Part shown: piece by piece, positions 23,534 to 33,451 of the stretch | Layout of the letters: every line of letters starts with the position of its first letter | Numbering within the stretch: position 1 is the first letter of the stretch | Assembly (NCBI RefSeq): GCF_017562075.2 | Contig: NC_054083.1 | Span: 12,351,607 to 12,415,606, forward strand | DNA from: Anopheles merus | Taxonomy: Eukaryota > Arthropoda > Insecta > Diptera > Culicidae | Direction: 5' to 3' | Length of the DNA: 64,000 bases | Made by a program: the position numbers and the translations under genes | The notes under the pieces: generated by a model | The model's database searches: none | The model's input: only the letters and a program-made list of their open reading frames with translations | What the model was told of the DNA's origin: nothing

Positions 23534-25041
23534 TGCATTTCCTCCTCCTATGCATTTTTGATCGGAATTTCTCTCCCGATTATTGGTGAAAAAAGCATCC
23601 GCACGATAAAGATTAGGAAGAAGACAACCGTTTTCACACGCCAGCGCCACCGCTTGCTACGTTTTTCATCGCACTTCTTGGCCGCGCGCACCCGGAAGGG
23701 GTGAAAAACCTGCATACTTCCTCGTCTCTTCACTATCCCGGTTCCAGGTACACCCCCTTTCATCCTCCACATTTAGTAATATAAACTCTCCGGCAGAATC
23801 TTTCACTTCACGCGAGAAGGTGCTTTTTTTGTTTTCCAGCAGAATGTAGCCAAAGGGCTAGGAAAGGTTTGCTTTTCCGTGCTCTTCTTGTTCTTTTAAT
23901 GATGCCAATGATTTCGTTTCCTAGCTTTACTTTTCATCCTCCCTTCCTGCCACGCTCCCACCTCACGGTCCCACCACCACCACCAGCTTCCATGATTCTT
24001 CTTTCACAAACCACTACCAACACTTACGCTCCACACACCCTGGTGCCGTCTTACAGTGGGAAAAAAGCGAATCTCCCTTTCCACTGCCGCACAACCTTGG
24101 CAACCAACCGCCACCACCCACCGCTTCTTCTTCGCGCTCTCCACACTTCACACAGCAGCCGAGTACGACTGTGTGTGACCGGAACGGCCCAAGCGCACGG
24201 AGGCGAGGAAACTTCTTGTCTGTCCGTGAGCAACCGTTGCGTTTAAGCCATTCTGAAGGGGCACGCCGTTTAGTTTATGCATTGACCAGATGTGTCACGC
24301 AAAAAATAACACGGAATCCTCTAATCGAACGCGTAGCACGCACTGCGTTCACTTGCTTCTTTTCTTCTTCAGTGTATCGGTGGCCTCTGTGGGCTTGATG
24401 TTGAAGCTAGCTGAATGGAAAATTAATTGATCGCTACACAACTGGCAGGTTCATTCGCCACTTTCTGCTTTGACATTTGAATACGAACGATATGACAGAA
24501 GGGATTAAAGCAATAAATGTCATGGAACGAAGTCAAATATTAGTCAACAACGATTTGGCCCTCTTGGATTTCATTTGACAGCAGAAAGTCATTGAAATTT
24601 CATCAAACCCTCAAACATGTATATTTACTAGAAGCATTCATAATTTTCCTGTAAAATTAATGAACTAATTAATAATTTTCCTGTGATTACCAGCCCGTTT
24701 CATAATTAAATTCATTAAAATAATTATTAATCTAAAAGGGCTTTCAAACTGATCTAAAGAACTTTAGGGTACTCGTCAAATCGTTCTACATTACTTGAGT
24801 CCTTGGATTTCAACTAGCAACATAGTATAGAAGGTAACCAACTATATCATAATGAGTTTGAGAATTAATTTCGCATATAAATTAAATATTTCGTAATTTG
24901 TAATTGAATCCCAGCTTTTACAATTTTTTTTCAACAAGTTTATTTGTTCTGATCAGATCAAAATCATTAAAATATTTATCCGTCTTCTTTCCCTGTTTGA
25001 GTTTAAATTGTTTAACGTTGATCGGAAATGTCAATGACATC

Positions 25042-25047
25042 TTTATT
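25042..25047 (-). terminator. Candidate polyadenylation signal for the 25200-25415 ORF
   Basis: AATAAA on the minus strand, about 150 bp past the stop codon at 25200. AT-rich surroundings make chance occurrence possible. Confidence 0.35.
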
Positions 25048-25199
25048 TTACCATCGTATCGTCATGTCAAATCACTTGAAATGAAATGAACTTGTTTATA
25101 GAACAAGTTGAAGAAATATACAGCATTGTTTACACGAATGCTGTTTTGAGTAGCGAAATTGCGGATTTTTTACAGGGCAAAAGCGTGCCAATCAAAAAT

Positions 25200-25415
25200 T
25201 CAATAATTCAAAAACATTCGCAGTTCAACCAGTGAGAGCCAACTAAACATACCAAAAATTAAGCTGAAGTAATAAACTTGATATCTGAAAAATTCCTCGA
25301 TAAAAGCAGTGAAATACGCGAAAATAATAATAAAATATGGTACCAGCGATTTTTTTAGCTCTCGTGATATTTTTAGCACAATATTCGGCAGCTGACTGTA
25401 ATCGTGTTCCGGCAT
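25200..25415 (-). CDS. Possible 71-residue membrane protein, function unknown
   Basis: An uninterrupted minus-strand frame of 71 residues beginning MPEHDYSQLPNIVLKISREL. It has two strongly hydrophobic stretches (about residues 26-36, PYFIIIFAYF, and 46-60, VYYFSLIFGMF) separated by an acidic FIEEFFR loop. An in-frame stop lies upstream of the Met with no intervening Met. A minus-strand AATAAA (TTTATT at 25042-25047) lies about 150 bp downstream. It is divergent from MBF1, about 290 bp between start codons, as expected for a shared promoter. GTATGT occurs inside the frame (near 25253) and could be a splice donor. I do not recognise the family, and it may be a chance ORF. Confidence 0.4.
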   Translation of the reverse strand: MPEHDYSQLPNIVLKISRELKKSLVPYFIIIFAYFTAFIEEFFRYQVYYFSLIFGMFSWLSLVELRMFLNY

Positions 25416-25706
25416 TACATGAGCTAACCCGTCGATAATGCTTCAGCAAACAAACGTCAAACTGTCAGATCCTGCAATTCTAGAAACGTCGAATCTTCAT
25501 TTTCCTTCGATTTGAAGCAAACTCGCAGCAAAGAGAGAAATAGCAACGCAAAGACTAAATTTGGAATCGCACTGACTTTATTTTCCTATTGCTCCAACTC
25601 AACCTGATCTCTTGCTAAGCCGCGCTCAGCAATTTGTGTGTTCGTGTACTTGTTTTCTGTGTTAATTTGTGCGATATAAGTCGAACGGAAGCCAATCAGT
25701 GCAAAG

Positions 25707-26520
25707 ATGTCGGAAAGCGACTGGGACACAGTGACCGTATTGCGTAAAAAGGCTCCAAAAGCGGCCACACTAAAGACTGAATCGGCCATCAATAAGGCAC
25801 GTCGTCAAGGAATTCCAGTGGAGACCACACAGAAATGTAAGTACTGAGGGAAGGCCGGCCTCGGGTGGGCAAGCGTTAAGGGTGACCTTATTTTCCGAAC
25901 GCAATTCAAAACAATGTGCTGAGCAAAACAGTGATGTTTTCCGGCATGTCCGCTTGTCAAGCGGCATGGTGGGCTCTTTACACGCAGGCACCCCCCTAAT
26001 ATGATGCAATTTATATTTAACTTTCTAGCATGACACCGCATGCCATGTGCTTGTCGTTGGTTTTGCTACATTTTTTTGCTAATTCTGTATTTATTTTCCT
26101 CTCTTTTCAGTCAACGCTGGAACCAACAAACAGCATGTTGCGGCTAAAAATACAGCCAAACTGGATCGCGAAACGGACGAATTGCGCCACAAAACGCTTG
26201 CACCGTCCGTTGCGAAGCTAATCATGCAGGGCCGTCAGGCGAAGGGACTGAGCCAGAAGGATCTCGCTACGGTAAGGGTACAATTTTGCTCGTGGTTCGG
26301 AAGGCTCACCCAATTGGATGCGTCCAATGATGCTTATCGTGTATCTCGCTCAATCTCACTCCTACAGCAAATTTGTGAAAAGCCACAAATCGTTAACGAC
26401 TACGAGGCGGGCCGTGGCATTCCAAACAACTTGATCTTGGGCAAAATTGAGCGCATCATCGGCATTAAGCTGCGCGGTAAGGATATCGGCACACCCATGT
26501 TGCCTCCCGGTAAGAAGTGA
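25707..26520 (+). CDS. mbf1: Multiprotein bridging factor 1 (EDF1 homologue)
   Basis: Three exons, 25707-25836, 26111-26271 and 26368-26520, totalling 444 nt or 147 residues; fly MBF1 is of nearly the same length. It starts MSESDWDTVTVLRKKAPKA and has the conserved AKLDRETDELRHKTLAPSVAKLIMQGR segment. The C-terminal helix-turn-helix (Cro/C1 type, about residues 80-135) includes GLSQKDLATQICEKPQIVNDYEAGRGIPN and LGKIERIIGIKLRGKDIG. MBF1 bridges TBP and gene-specific activators in the nucleus, and has a conserved role on collided ribosomes. Introns are GT/AG, phases 1 and 0. Reading through intron 2 from an internal Met also stays open, but the spliced form restores the HTH. Confidence 0.96.
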
Positions 26521-27471
26521 GATGTCGGGAGGCAGTAGAATCGCTCGTCTGCTCGCTGGTTCTTCTCAACGCACCTGTGTACAGCGCACCAACAAAGGCG
26601 GGAGGCCCCATTTAATAGTTGTAACGTTTAAGAGAAGCACTGCGGGATGAAGCACCATAACTTTTTTGGCGGCGGTGTAATGCAGGGAAAGGCGAAAACC
26701 GACTGAAAATGCTATATCACCACTGTGTAGACACGATCATTTACGGCGAGAAGAAGTGCAGGCCTCCCTAAATCAGTGCAGCACCACTCGGTACGGTGAG
26801 CGGTAGTGGCACAGCTTTCGAAAATAACACTTGATACTATAAACATGCCGCCGTGTGTTTGGTGTCATGGTAACAGCAACAGAGATACAGAACGCATTTT
26901 GCGGCTTCATTAAAGAGGTCGGAAAATAAAATATTTAAATCGGCATTTTCTTGTACGCACGACGATGATTGTATGGCTAAGGCTTGCGGTTTCGCGTCGC
27001 ATCACACTCAAACTGAATGTTAAAAACCTTTTCCAATTTAAATACAAACCAGTTTGATTGGTACAAATTTCAGCAGTTCAGCCAAATGTGTTTTGTGTAG
27101 AACAAAGCGTCATTCGATGTTCTTTTTTTGTTAATGGAGTAAATTACTCGCGAGTCGCAGACTACAGACCACAAAAGCAATTTTATTGGACGCTGCTGCT
27201 GTTGAACGGGTTATTGTAGCCTCAAAGAACCGTCATGCATCTATTGGTCTTTTGCTGTATAACATTTGATTTTGAAATATACTTGTGCTCATTACTCTCT
27301 ACTTCCAAGTAATAACGTCAAGGGTTGTCATTTGGTAAGAATCAGTTGAAAGAATACTTTTTGGTTGATCCCGTTTCCATCAATTTTAAACTGAGAAACG
27401 TAAAATTATACATTTACGCTCAAACGATAATAGAAAACTTTGAATTTGAAGAGAAAGATGAATTTTACATG
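26521..27471. other. Intergenic: MBF1 3' UTR and tail-to-tail spacer
   Basis: MBF1 (plus) and proteasome beta-6 (minus) converge here. Apart from the two poly-A signals I see nothing coding; the open frame around 27325-27627 overlaps the antisense of the proteasome gene. Confidence 0.7.
26925..26930 (+). terminator. Candidate polyadenylation signal of MBF1
   Basis: AATAAA about 400 bp after the MBF1 stop, in an otherwise gene-free 3' flank. Confidence 0.6.
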
Positions 27472-27477
27472 TTTATT
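27472..27477 (-). terminator. Candidate polyadenylation signal of the proteasome gene
   Basis: TTTATT on plus is AATAAA on minus, about 50 bp past the stop codon at 27526. Confidence 0.65.
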
Positions 27478-27525
27478 CATCGAAAAGAATTGAAACCCCC
27501 TTTATTGACCATACCAATCAACGCT

Positions 27526-28321
27526 CTAATCCTTTCGGAGGTGCAGAGTCTCTTCCTTGATGCCATCCTTAGTAATAATGTTGATGATAACGGAGTCACC
27601 CGTGTAAATATCACGCTCCGTGGCTGAAATAAACGTGTCCTTGATGATCGAGATGGCTTTCTCCATTTTGACCGGTTCCGGATCCGCATTCAGCATGTTC
27701 TTCTGGCCGATTTGATTGTCCAGCACCGGTTGCAACAATGGTCCGGCTGATCCACCCGCCCGGTACGTTGTCATTTCACAGTGGCCGATGGGATCGTAGC
27801 TGTAGACGACACCTTTTCCGTCCTGGTCCAATCCAGCTAGCACGTTCGACACGTAGTACGGGAAGAACCGACGGTTGTACATCAGAATCGACAGCATCTG
27901 GGCAACGGCCGGTGTGGACATGTTCTTCTGATGCTGATCCTTGTACATTTGCATCCGCACCTTCACCAAGCTGGTCAGTGCGAGCGTGTCGCACCAGCAA
28001 CCGGTGGACGCCAGCACGGTTTTGTCCGACAGACGGAACAGTTTGTTTTGCGTACGCGTATGAATCGAGTAGCCGGAACTGAGCCGAGTGTCCGCACCAA
28101 TTACGGCAAAATCCTCGCCGGCTATAGCTACAACACTCCTGGAAGAGGCAATAAAATCCGAGTCATTCTCTCTCCGGGCCTCTTAACCTAACAATGGCAG
28201 GGAGTACGCGGAGGTGCCGCCGATGCCATTCAACTTACCCGCCGTTAGATTCGTACGGATAAAACTGCACCTTACGTGCTCCAGGCACTTCGTACTCAGG
28301 GAAATTCTCGATTCCAAGCAT
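27526..28321 (-). CDS. Prosbeta6: Proteasome subunit beta type-1 (beta-6 position of the 20S core)
   Basis: Two exons, 28321-28239 (83 nt) and 28138-27526 (613 nt), giving 231 residues. The donor GTAAGT and acceptor CTTCCAG join GG|G in a glycine codon. Exon 1 encodes MLGIENFPEYEVPG..FYPYESNGG. Exon 2 has SVVAIAGEDFAVIGADTRLSSGYSIHTR, ASTGCWCDTLAL, MYNRRFFPYYVSNVLAGLD, GVVYSYDPIGHCE, AGGSAGPLLQPVLDNQIG and ERDIYTGDSVIINI. These identify the non-catalytic beta-6 subunit (human PSMB1). It has no processed catalytic Thr, as expected; the N-terminal extension is short, as in flies. It is tail-to-tail with MBF1. Confidence 0.96.
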
Positions 28322-28661
28322 GTTTATTGCTGTAAATTACACGAACCACAAATAAAATTTCACCGATCTGTTCGTTGCCGAATGCTCTGTTTCTTCTTCT
28401 TCAGTGACTGTGCGAAATAAACAGAGACGTTTTGAAGGAAATGCTTGACGTTTCTTCATGAGTAGAGATGTACAAATTGAATGGGTGGAACACTACGTTC
28501 TGATGAGATTTTATGAAAATCACTAAACAGAACTCAGCTTTTTTTTTTAAATTCCTTAATCTCCAAATTATGTAAAACAAAAAAAATCATGAGCAAATCA
28601 CATAACAAAATGATAAACATCCGATCCAGAACCAAATCGAATCCGCGGATAATCGGGAAAG
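28322..28661. other. Upstream flank of the proteasome gene
   Basis: Leader and promoter side of the minus-strand proteasome gene, then AT-rich DNA leading into the transposon stack. No gene seen. Confidence 0.6.
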
Positions 28662-28849
28662 TATCGAATGTTTTTTTTCTTTATTCAAACTTCTTAAAAA
28701 TTACCCAAGTGCCACAAATCCACTAAACGACCAATAAACCGGTTCTAAACGACTCAAAATTTCAACCTAAACCAAGGACCGTAAAGATATCAGGACAAGT
28801 TATAAGCCCGTTTTGACAGCTAGGTGGAAGAAGAATCGACGAAGAAAAC
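28662..28849. repeat. 188-bp block A, first copy
   Basis: Begins TATCGAATG and includes a TA-preceded MITE terminus CCCAAGTGCCACAAATCC at 28704. It recurs essentially unchanged at 29437-29624. This copy is followed directly by the 588-bp element at 28849, whereas the second is followed by unrelated sequence. Confidence 0.85.
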
Positions 28850-29436
28850 CCAAGTGCCACAAATCCACTAAACGACCACTAAACGGCTTCTAAACGACTC
28901 AAGTTCTCTACCTAAACGGAATATAGAAAGACTTCGTTTAGCAGACGCCAAACGACTCATGCATTCTAAAAATAGCAAAAAAGCTGGTGGCGCTATCTGT
29001 TGGTGGGATACCCCAACCAGTTGAGCTTCATCGCTTGGAGGAGAGCTTTCTCATTTCCTCTGTACTGTTGTATGGTTTCGCATTGAAGTTATGCATCGCT
29101 AGAACTAGAACGGCGATACGATTGTTTAAATACTAAACTCCAACGGAAACCACCAGCACTGAAGCAAGTGAGATTTGAGCAATGGTCATTGGTGTTGATA
29201 CCCACGTATCTAACCACACGACCATTTATATAGATTTTTGCTCAGAAAGTTAGAAGGCTATATAGGTCATAATAAAATGCAACTTGTCGAAACACATTGC
29301 AAGAAAAGGATAGCAATATAATGATGAGTTGTAATACGCCATCTATTAATCAAACCAATGAAGCTGTGGAGCTTTCATTTTTTTTCTATGGATATTCAAT
29401 TTTCCAGTCGTTTAAGCTTAATCTGTGGCGCTTGGG
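28849..29436. mobile_element. MITE family B, copy 1 (588 bp)
   Basis: The left end CCCAAGTGCCACAAAT and right end (complement) CCCAAGCGCCACAGAT form inverted termini. The right end is followed by TA; the left end here abuts GAAAA and not TA. Near-identical to the copy at 30162-30748. No transposase ORF. An alternative left end of the same family is at 28704 inside block A, preceded by TA, which would make a 733-bp element ending at 29436. Confidence 0.85.
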
Positions 29437-29624
29437 TATCGAATGTTTTTTTTCTTTATTCAAACTTCTTAAAAATTACCCAAGTGCCACAAATCCACTA
29501 AACGACCAATAAACCGGTTCTAAACGACTCAAAATTTCAACCTAAACCAAGGACCGTAAAGATATCAGGACAAGTTATAAGCCCGTTTTGACAGCTAGGT
29601 GGAAGAAGAATCGACGAAGAAAAC
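29437..29624. repeat. 188-bp block A, second copy
   Basis: Direct repeat of 28662-28849, starting at the TA that follows MITE B copy 1. After GAAGAAAAC it continues into unique sequence (TGACAGTTAG...). Confidence 0.85.
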
Positions 29625-29818
29625 TGACAGTTAGTTTTCCGAGTTTGGCGAACGCTTCTTGTTCTGGAAGGAAAATCTCCATTTTAAATTACGGGCTGTG
29701 TTCTAATAAACTAAAATATTCACCCAAATTGATCTCCACCAAATATTGACCATGCAAAACGTAAACAATCCATCAATACATGTGCAAGCGGAAAACCATC
29801 TGTCAAAATCGGAGCCCA

Positions 29819-29835
29819 GGGGGGGGGGGGGGGGG
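29819..29835. repeat. Poly-G run (17 G)
   Basis: An uninterrupted run of 17 G in AT-rich DNA; its length is unreliable in most sequencing data. Confidence 0.9.
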
Positions 29836-29895
29836 ATCGCCAAAAGCGCTATAACTACACCTCATTATACATTCCACCTTGACCTAAACGGAATA

Positions 29896-30828
29896 CAGCA
29901 ATTATCCGCAGTACGCGATACTCGATATACGCGAATTCGCAGTACGCGATTCCTCTAAATTTGACAGCTCCATGTGTTTTTCGCAAATATTTTAATATTT
30001 TGAAATATGTTATGCTCTTTTTGAATTTCTTTAATGTTCTTAATGCATTTTGCATTAAATGTGTGCAAAAGATACCTATTGTATAACAAAAAACTTTAAT
30101 GCAAAACTCTGTGGCGATATTTTTCAACCCTCGAACCGGTAGTGTAAACTATTTTTCCATACCTAAGTGCCACAAATCCACTAAACGACCACTAAACGGC
30201 TTCTAAACGACTCAAGTTCTCTACCTAAACGGAATATAGAAAGACTTCGTTTAGCAGACGCCAAACGACTCATGCATTCTAAAAATAGCAAAAAAGCTGG
30301 TGGCGCTATCTGTTGGTGGGATACCCCAGCCAGTTGAGCTTCATCGCTTGGAGGAGAGCTTTCTCATTTCCTCTGTACTGTTGTATGGTTTCGCATTGAA
30401 GTTATGCATCGCTAGAACTAGAACGGCGATACGATTGTTTAAATACTAAACTCCAACGGAAACCACCAGCACTGAAGCAAGTGAGATTTGAGCAATGGTC
30501 ATTGGTGTTGATACCCACGTATCTAACCACACGACCATTTATATAGATTTTTGCTCAGAAAGTTAGAAGGCTATATAGGTCATAATAAAATGCAACTTGT
30601 CGAAACACATTGCAAGAAAAGGATAGCAATATAATGATGAGTTGTAATACGCCATCTATTGATCAAACCAATGAAGCTGTGGAGCTTTCATTTTTTTCTA
30701 TGGATATTCAATTTTCCAGTCGTTTAAGCTTAATCTGTGGCGCTTGGGTAGGAATCCGCTATACGCGAAAACTCGAGATACGCTATTGCGCTCGGTCCCG
30801 TACGATAGCGTATATCGGATAATGACTG
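29896..30828. mobile_element. MITE with TACGCGA-rich ends, interrupted by MITE B copy 2
   Basis: The left end CAGCAATTATCCG and right end (complement) CAGTCATTATCCG are inverted and flanked by TA (29894-29895 and 30829-30830). Both ends carry several copies of a TACGCGA/GCGTAT-type motif, as expected of subterminal transposase-binding repeats. Removing it rejoins GGAATATAGAAAG exactly as found in MITE B copies 1 and 2, showing that it inserted into an older B copy. Net length without the nested B copy is about 345 bp. Confidence 0.87.
30162..30748. mobile_element. MITE family B, copy 2 (587 bp), nested in the 29896-30828 element
   Basis: Left end CCTAAGTGCCACAAAT, right end CGCTTGGG, flanked by TA (30160-30161 and 30749-30750). 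Nearly identical to copy 1 at 28849-29436. Its insertion is younger than the element that hosts it. Non-coding. Confidence 0.9.
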
Positions 30829-30830
30829 TA

Positions 30831-31700
30831 TAGAAAGACTTCGTTTACCAGACGGCAAACGACTCATACATTTTAAAAATAGCAAAAAAAACTGGTGGCG
30901 CCATCTGTTGATGGGATACTCAACCAGTGAAGATTCCTTGCTTGGAGGAGAGCTTTTCTCTGTACTGTTGTATGGTTTCGCATTGAAGTTATGAATCACT
31001 ACAACTAAAACGGCGATACGATTTTTAAATACTAAACTCCATGTAAACCACCAGCACTGAAGCAAGTGAGATTTGAATAATAATCGTTGGTGTCGATACC
31101 CAAGAATCTGACCACACGACCATTCATAAGGATTTTTGCTCGGAAAGTTAGAAGGCTATACAGGTGGTCCCCGAGATACACGGTTAATAGGGACCGAAAA
31201 CGGCCGCAAAATACCGCGTAACTCGAATTTCCGCCTAAGTCGAATCTCGTGATTTCCAGCTAAAATATCACTAATTTTCATGTAATTTTGCAAGTAGGAG
31301 GCGGTTTTAGTCACTTTATGAATTTTTTTGATATGGTTGTGACTGAATATAACAGTTTTAAACCATTTTAAATTGTTTTTAACATTCGATCAAAACGGAA
31401 ATTATTTGGCAATTTACAATTGATGTGTCGAATCAGTACAATTTGCTCAAAGAATTGTCAAATTTAGTAAACCGCGTATCTCCGAATCCGTGTATAAGAG
31501 GTACCGTGTATCTCGTGGACCGCCTGTACAGGTCATGGTTAGATGAAACTTGTCGAAACACATTGCAAGAAAAAAACAGCAATATAATGATGAGTTGTAA
31601 TACGCCATCTATTGAGCAAACCAATGAAGCTATCGAGGTTTCTTTTTTTCTATGGATATTTGATTTTCCAGTCGTTTATGCTTAATCTGTGGCGCTTGGT
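30831..31700. mobile_element. MITE family B, copy 3: old, split by two younger elements
   Basis: Homologous to B copies from TAGAAAGACTTCG onward, but with scattered mismatches and deletions. It resumes after the 31161-31526 insertion at CAGGTCATGG and ends near GGCGCTTGG at ~31700. A short piece of the same copy (ACCTAAACGGAA) sits left of 29894. The first ~60 bp of the element are missing. Confidence 0.82.
31161..31526. mobile_element. MITE with CAGGYGGTCC ends (366 bp), inserted in B copy 3
   Basis: The left end CAGGTGGTCCCCGAGATACA and right end (complement) CAGGCGGTCCACGAGATACA are inverted and flanked by TA (31159-31160 and 31527-31528). Excising it restores the ...GGCTATA/CAGGTCAT... 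sequence seen in the other B copies. Internal ACCGCGTA/GCGTATCTCC motifs recur. A fragment of the family lies at 19648-19715. Confidence 0.9.
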
Positions 31701-32090
31701 TTGGCACAGTTGTGATCATTTGCAAGGGTAATATTGCTAAAAGGTGTGTTTCTAATTGGTTTTAGTGCTTTATAAACAAAATATCGTTCGATATTCAGAT
31801 GTTGGAGCTTTTTGTCGTTCATGTGCAGATTTTTGATGCGGCCACGAGAAAAGCTCTTTTTTGCAGTTGACAAGCGGTTTTGACAAATTTGAAAAAAAAA
31901 TCATCACTTCACCTCCGTGGCCACACGCCAAAACATGGAAGTGATTTTTGTCAACCATATTTGACGTTTGTTGTTTTGTTATGAAAACCCGGCTGATTAC
32001 GACAAAATAAGAAATTTTATCGGCAGATAGGTGCATTATATTTGGAAATAAAAAACCCACTCACCGGACGTATTTGTTGCAGTTTACGTA
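31701..32090. other. Upstream flank of the PTGES2 homologue
   Basis: About 390 bp between the transposon stack and the start codon; it must contain the leader and promoter. No TATA-like box or other site is convincing. Confidence 0.5.
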
Positions 32091-33398
32091 ATGGCAACGT
32101 TCCGCTTGGGCGCTATTGCATCAATTGCAACGAGGATACCGCATCAAAATGTGGCTAAATTGCAGCGAATCAATCTCGTCCGTCGGATGGCTACCGGAGC
32201 TGCACCGAAAAAACCAACCAGCACACTGGGACTGGCTGTGAAGGGAATGGCAATCGGTGCCCTGGTCGGCACCGGCTGGTCCGGTTATAGCTACTTCAAG
32301 GGCGGTCCCACAGATCATATGCTGCACGAGCATGTAGGACCAAAGGTTCTCGATAAGCTGCCGGATGTGAAAATAATGCGCAAAGTGGTGAACCCGAATG
32401 ACGATTCGGGCTTGGATTTGGTGCTGTTCCAGTTTCAAACGTGCCCGTTCTGCTGCAAGGTAGGAATGTTACGGTTAATCACAAACTACGGTGTAATTGA
32501 CTGATTGTATTTGCAGGTCCGTGCTTTTCTGGACCACAGCGGGCTTTCCTACTCAGTGGTGGAGGTGGATGCAGTACTTCGTCAGGACATTCGCTGGTCG
32601 GACAGTAAAAAAGTTCCAATTTTGCTAGCGAAAACGAAATCGGGAAAATACGTTCAGCTAACGGACTCGAGCATGATAGTGTCCTCGATTTCCAGCTTCC
32701 TTCGGGACAAGAAGCAAGACATTGGCGAGCTAGCCAAATACTATCCGTCGATATCGTACGAAAACGATGCGGGACGAAAAGTGTTCGACATTATGAACAA
32801 ATATTTCCTGATGTTTCAGGAAAAGAAGGTTGACAATCGTACAAAGGAAGAGCAAGAGTGAGTATTGCCGGTTGAGTGTGTGTATGATGGAAGCTATTCT
32901 ATATTTTATCACATTCTTTGCTTTACGATTAGGGAGGAGCGTAAATGGCGTGCCTGGGCCGACGATCATTTGGTGCATTTGATTTCGCCCAATGTGTATC
33001 GAACGAAGGACGAAGCGATGGAAACATTTGAATGGTTTTCGGACGTTGGCGAATGGGGTATCCACTTTCCGAAATGGGAACGAGACCTGATGGTATACGT
33101 CGGCGCATTTGCCATGTGGGGCATCAGCAAGCGGCTCAAGCGGCGGCACCAGCTCAGTGACGACGTTCGCTCGCACATCTACGATGCGTGCGATCGATGG
33201 ATCAGTGAAATCGAAAAGAAGAAAACCACCTTCCATGGAGGATCGCAGCCAAATTTGGCCGATCTGGCTGTGTTCGGTGTGCTGAACAGTATGGAAGGAT
33301 GTCAAGCTTTTAAGGACTGTCTGGAGAACACTAAAATCGGTCCATGGTTTTATGCCGTGAAAGAGAGAGTGCTTAAAAATCGCGGTAATATGTTGTAA
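32091..33398 (+). CDS. PTGES2: Prostaglandin E synthase 2-like protein, Su(P) homologue
   Basis: Three exons, 32091-32459, 32517-32857 and 32933-33398, totalling 1176 nt or 391 residues (human PTGES2 is 377). The basic N-terminus and a hydrophobic segment around residues 46-64 (GLAVKGMAIGALVGTGWSGYSYF) fit a membrane-anchored organelle protein. The glutaredoxin-like part has the active-site CPFC (residues 118-121) at the exon 1/2 border, then KKVPILL and LTDSSMIVS as in GST-fold proteins. The C-terminal helical domain has EWGIHFPKWERDLMVYVGAFAMWGISKRLKRR and PNLADLAVFGVLNSMEG. The vertebrate enzyme isomerises PGH2 to PGE2 and binds haem; the Drosophila relative is Su(P). The insect activity is uncertain. 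Introns are 57 and 75 bp. Confidence 0.93.
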
Positions 33399-33445
33399 TG
33401 CTATGCTTTGTACTATTGAAGATGGTTTAAGTACGGTTAATATGC

Positions 33446-33451
33446 AATAAA
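33446..33451 (+). terminator. Candidate polyadenylation signal of the PTGES2 homologue
   Basis: AATAAA 48 bp after the stop codon. Confidence 0.75.

Larger units (their letters stand above)
21531..25199. other. Abl 5' flank/leader region and intergenic DNA
   Basis: No protein gene recognised. It holds the Abl leader and probably its promoter, many CA- and GA-rich simple tracts (21961-21980, 22152-22180, 23440-23533) and pyrimidine-rich stretches up to about 24.4 kb, after which the sequence turns AT-rich. I could not place a transcription start. Confidence 0.6.

Noticed and set aside
23359..23704. His/Thr repeat frames on plus and Cys/Val repeat frames on minus
   Set aside because: Translation of the (AC)n microsatellite.
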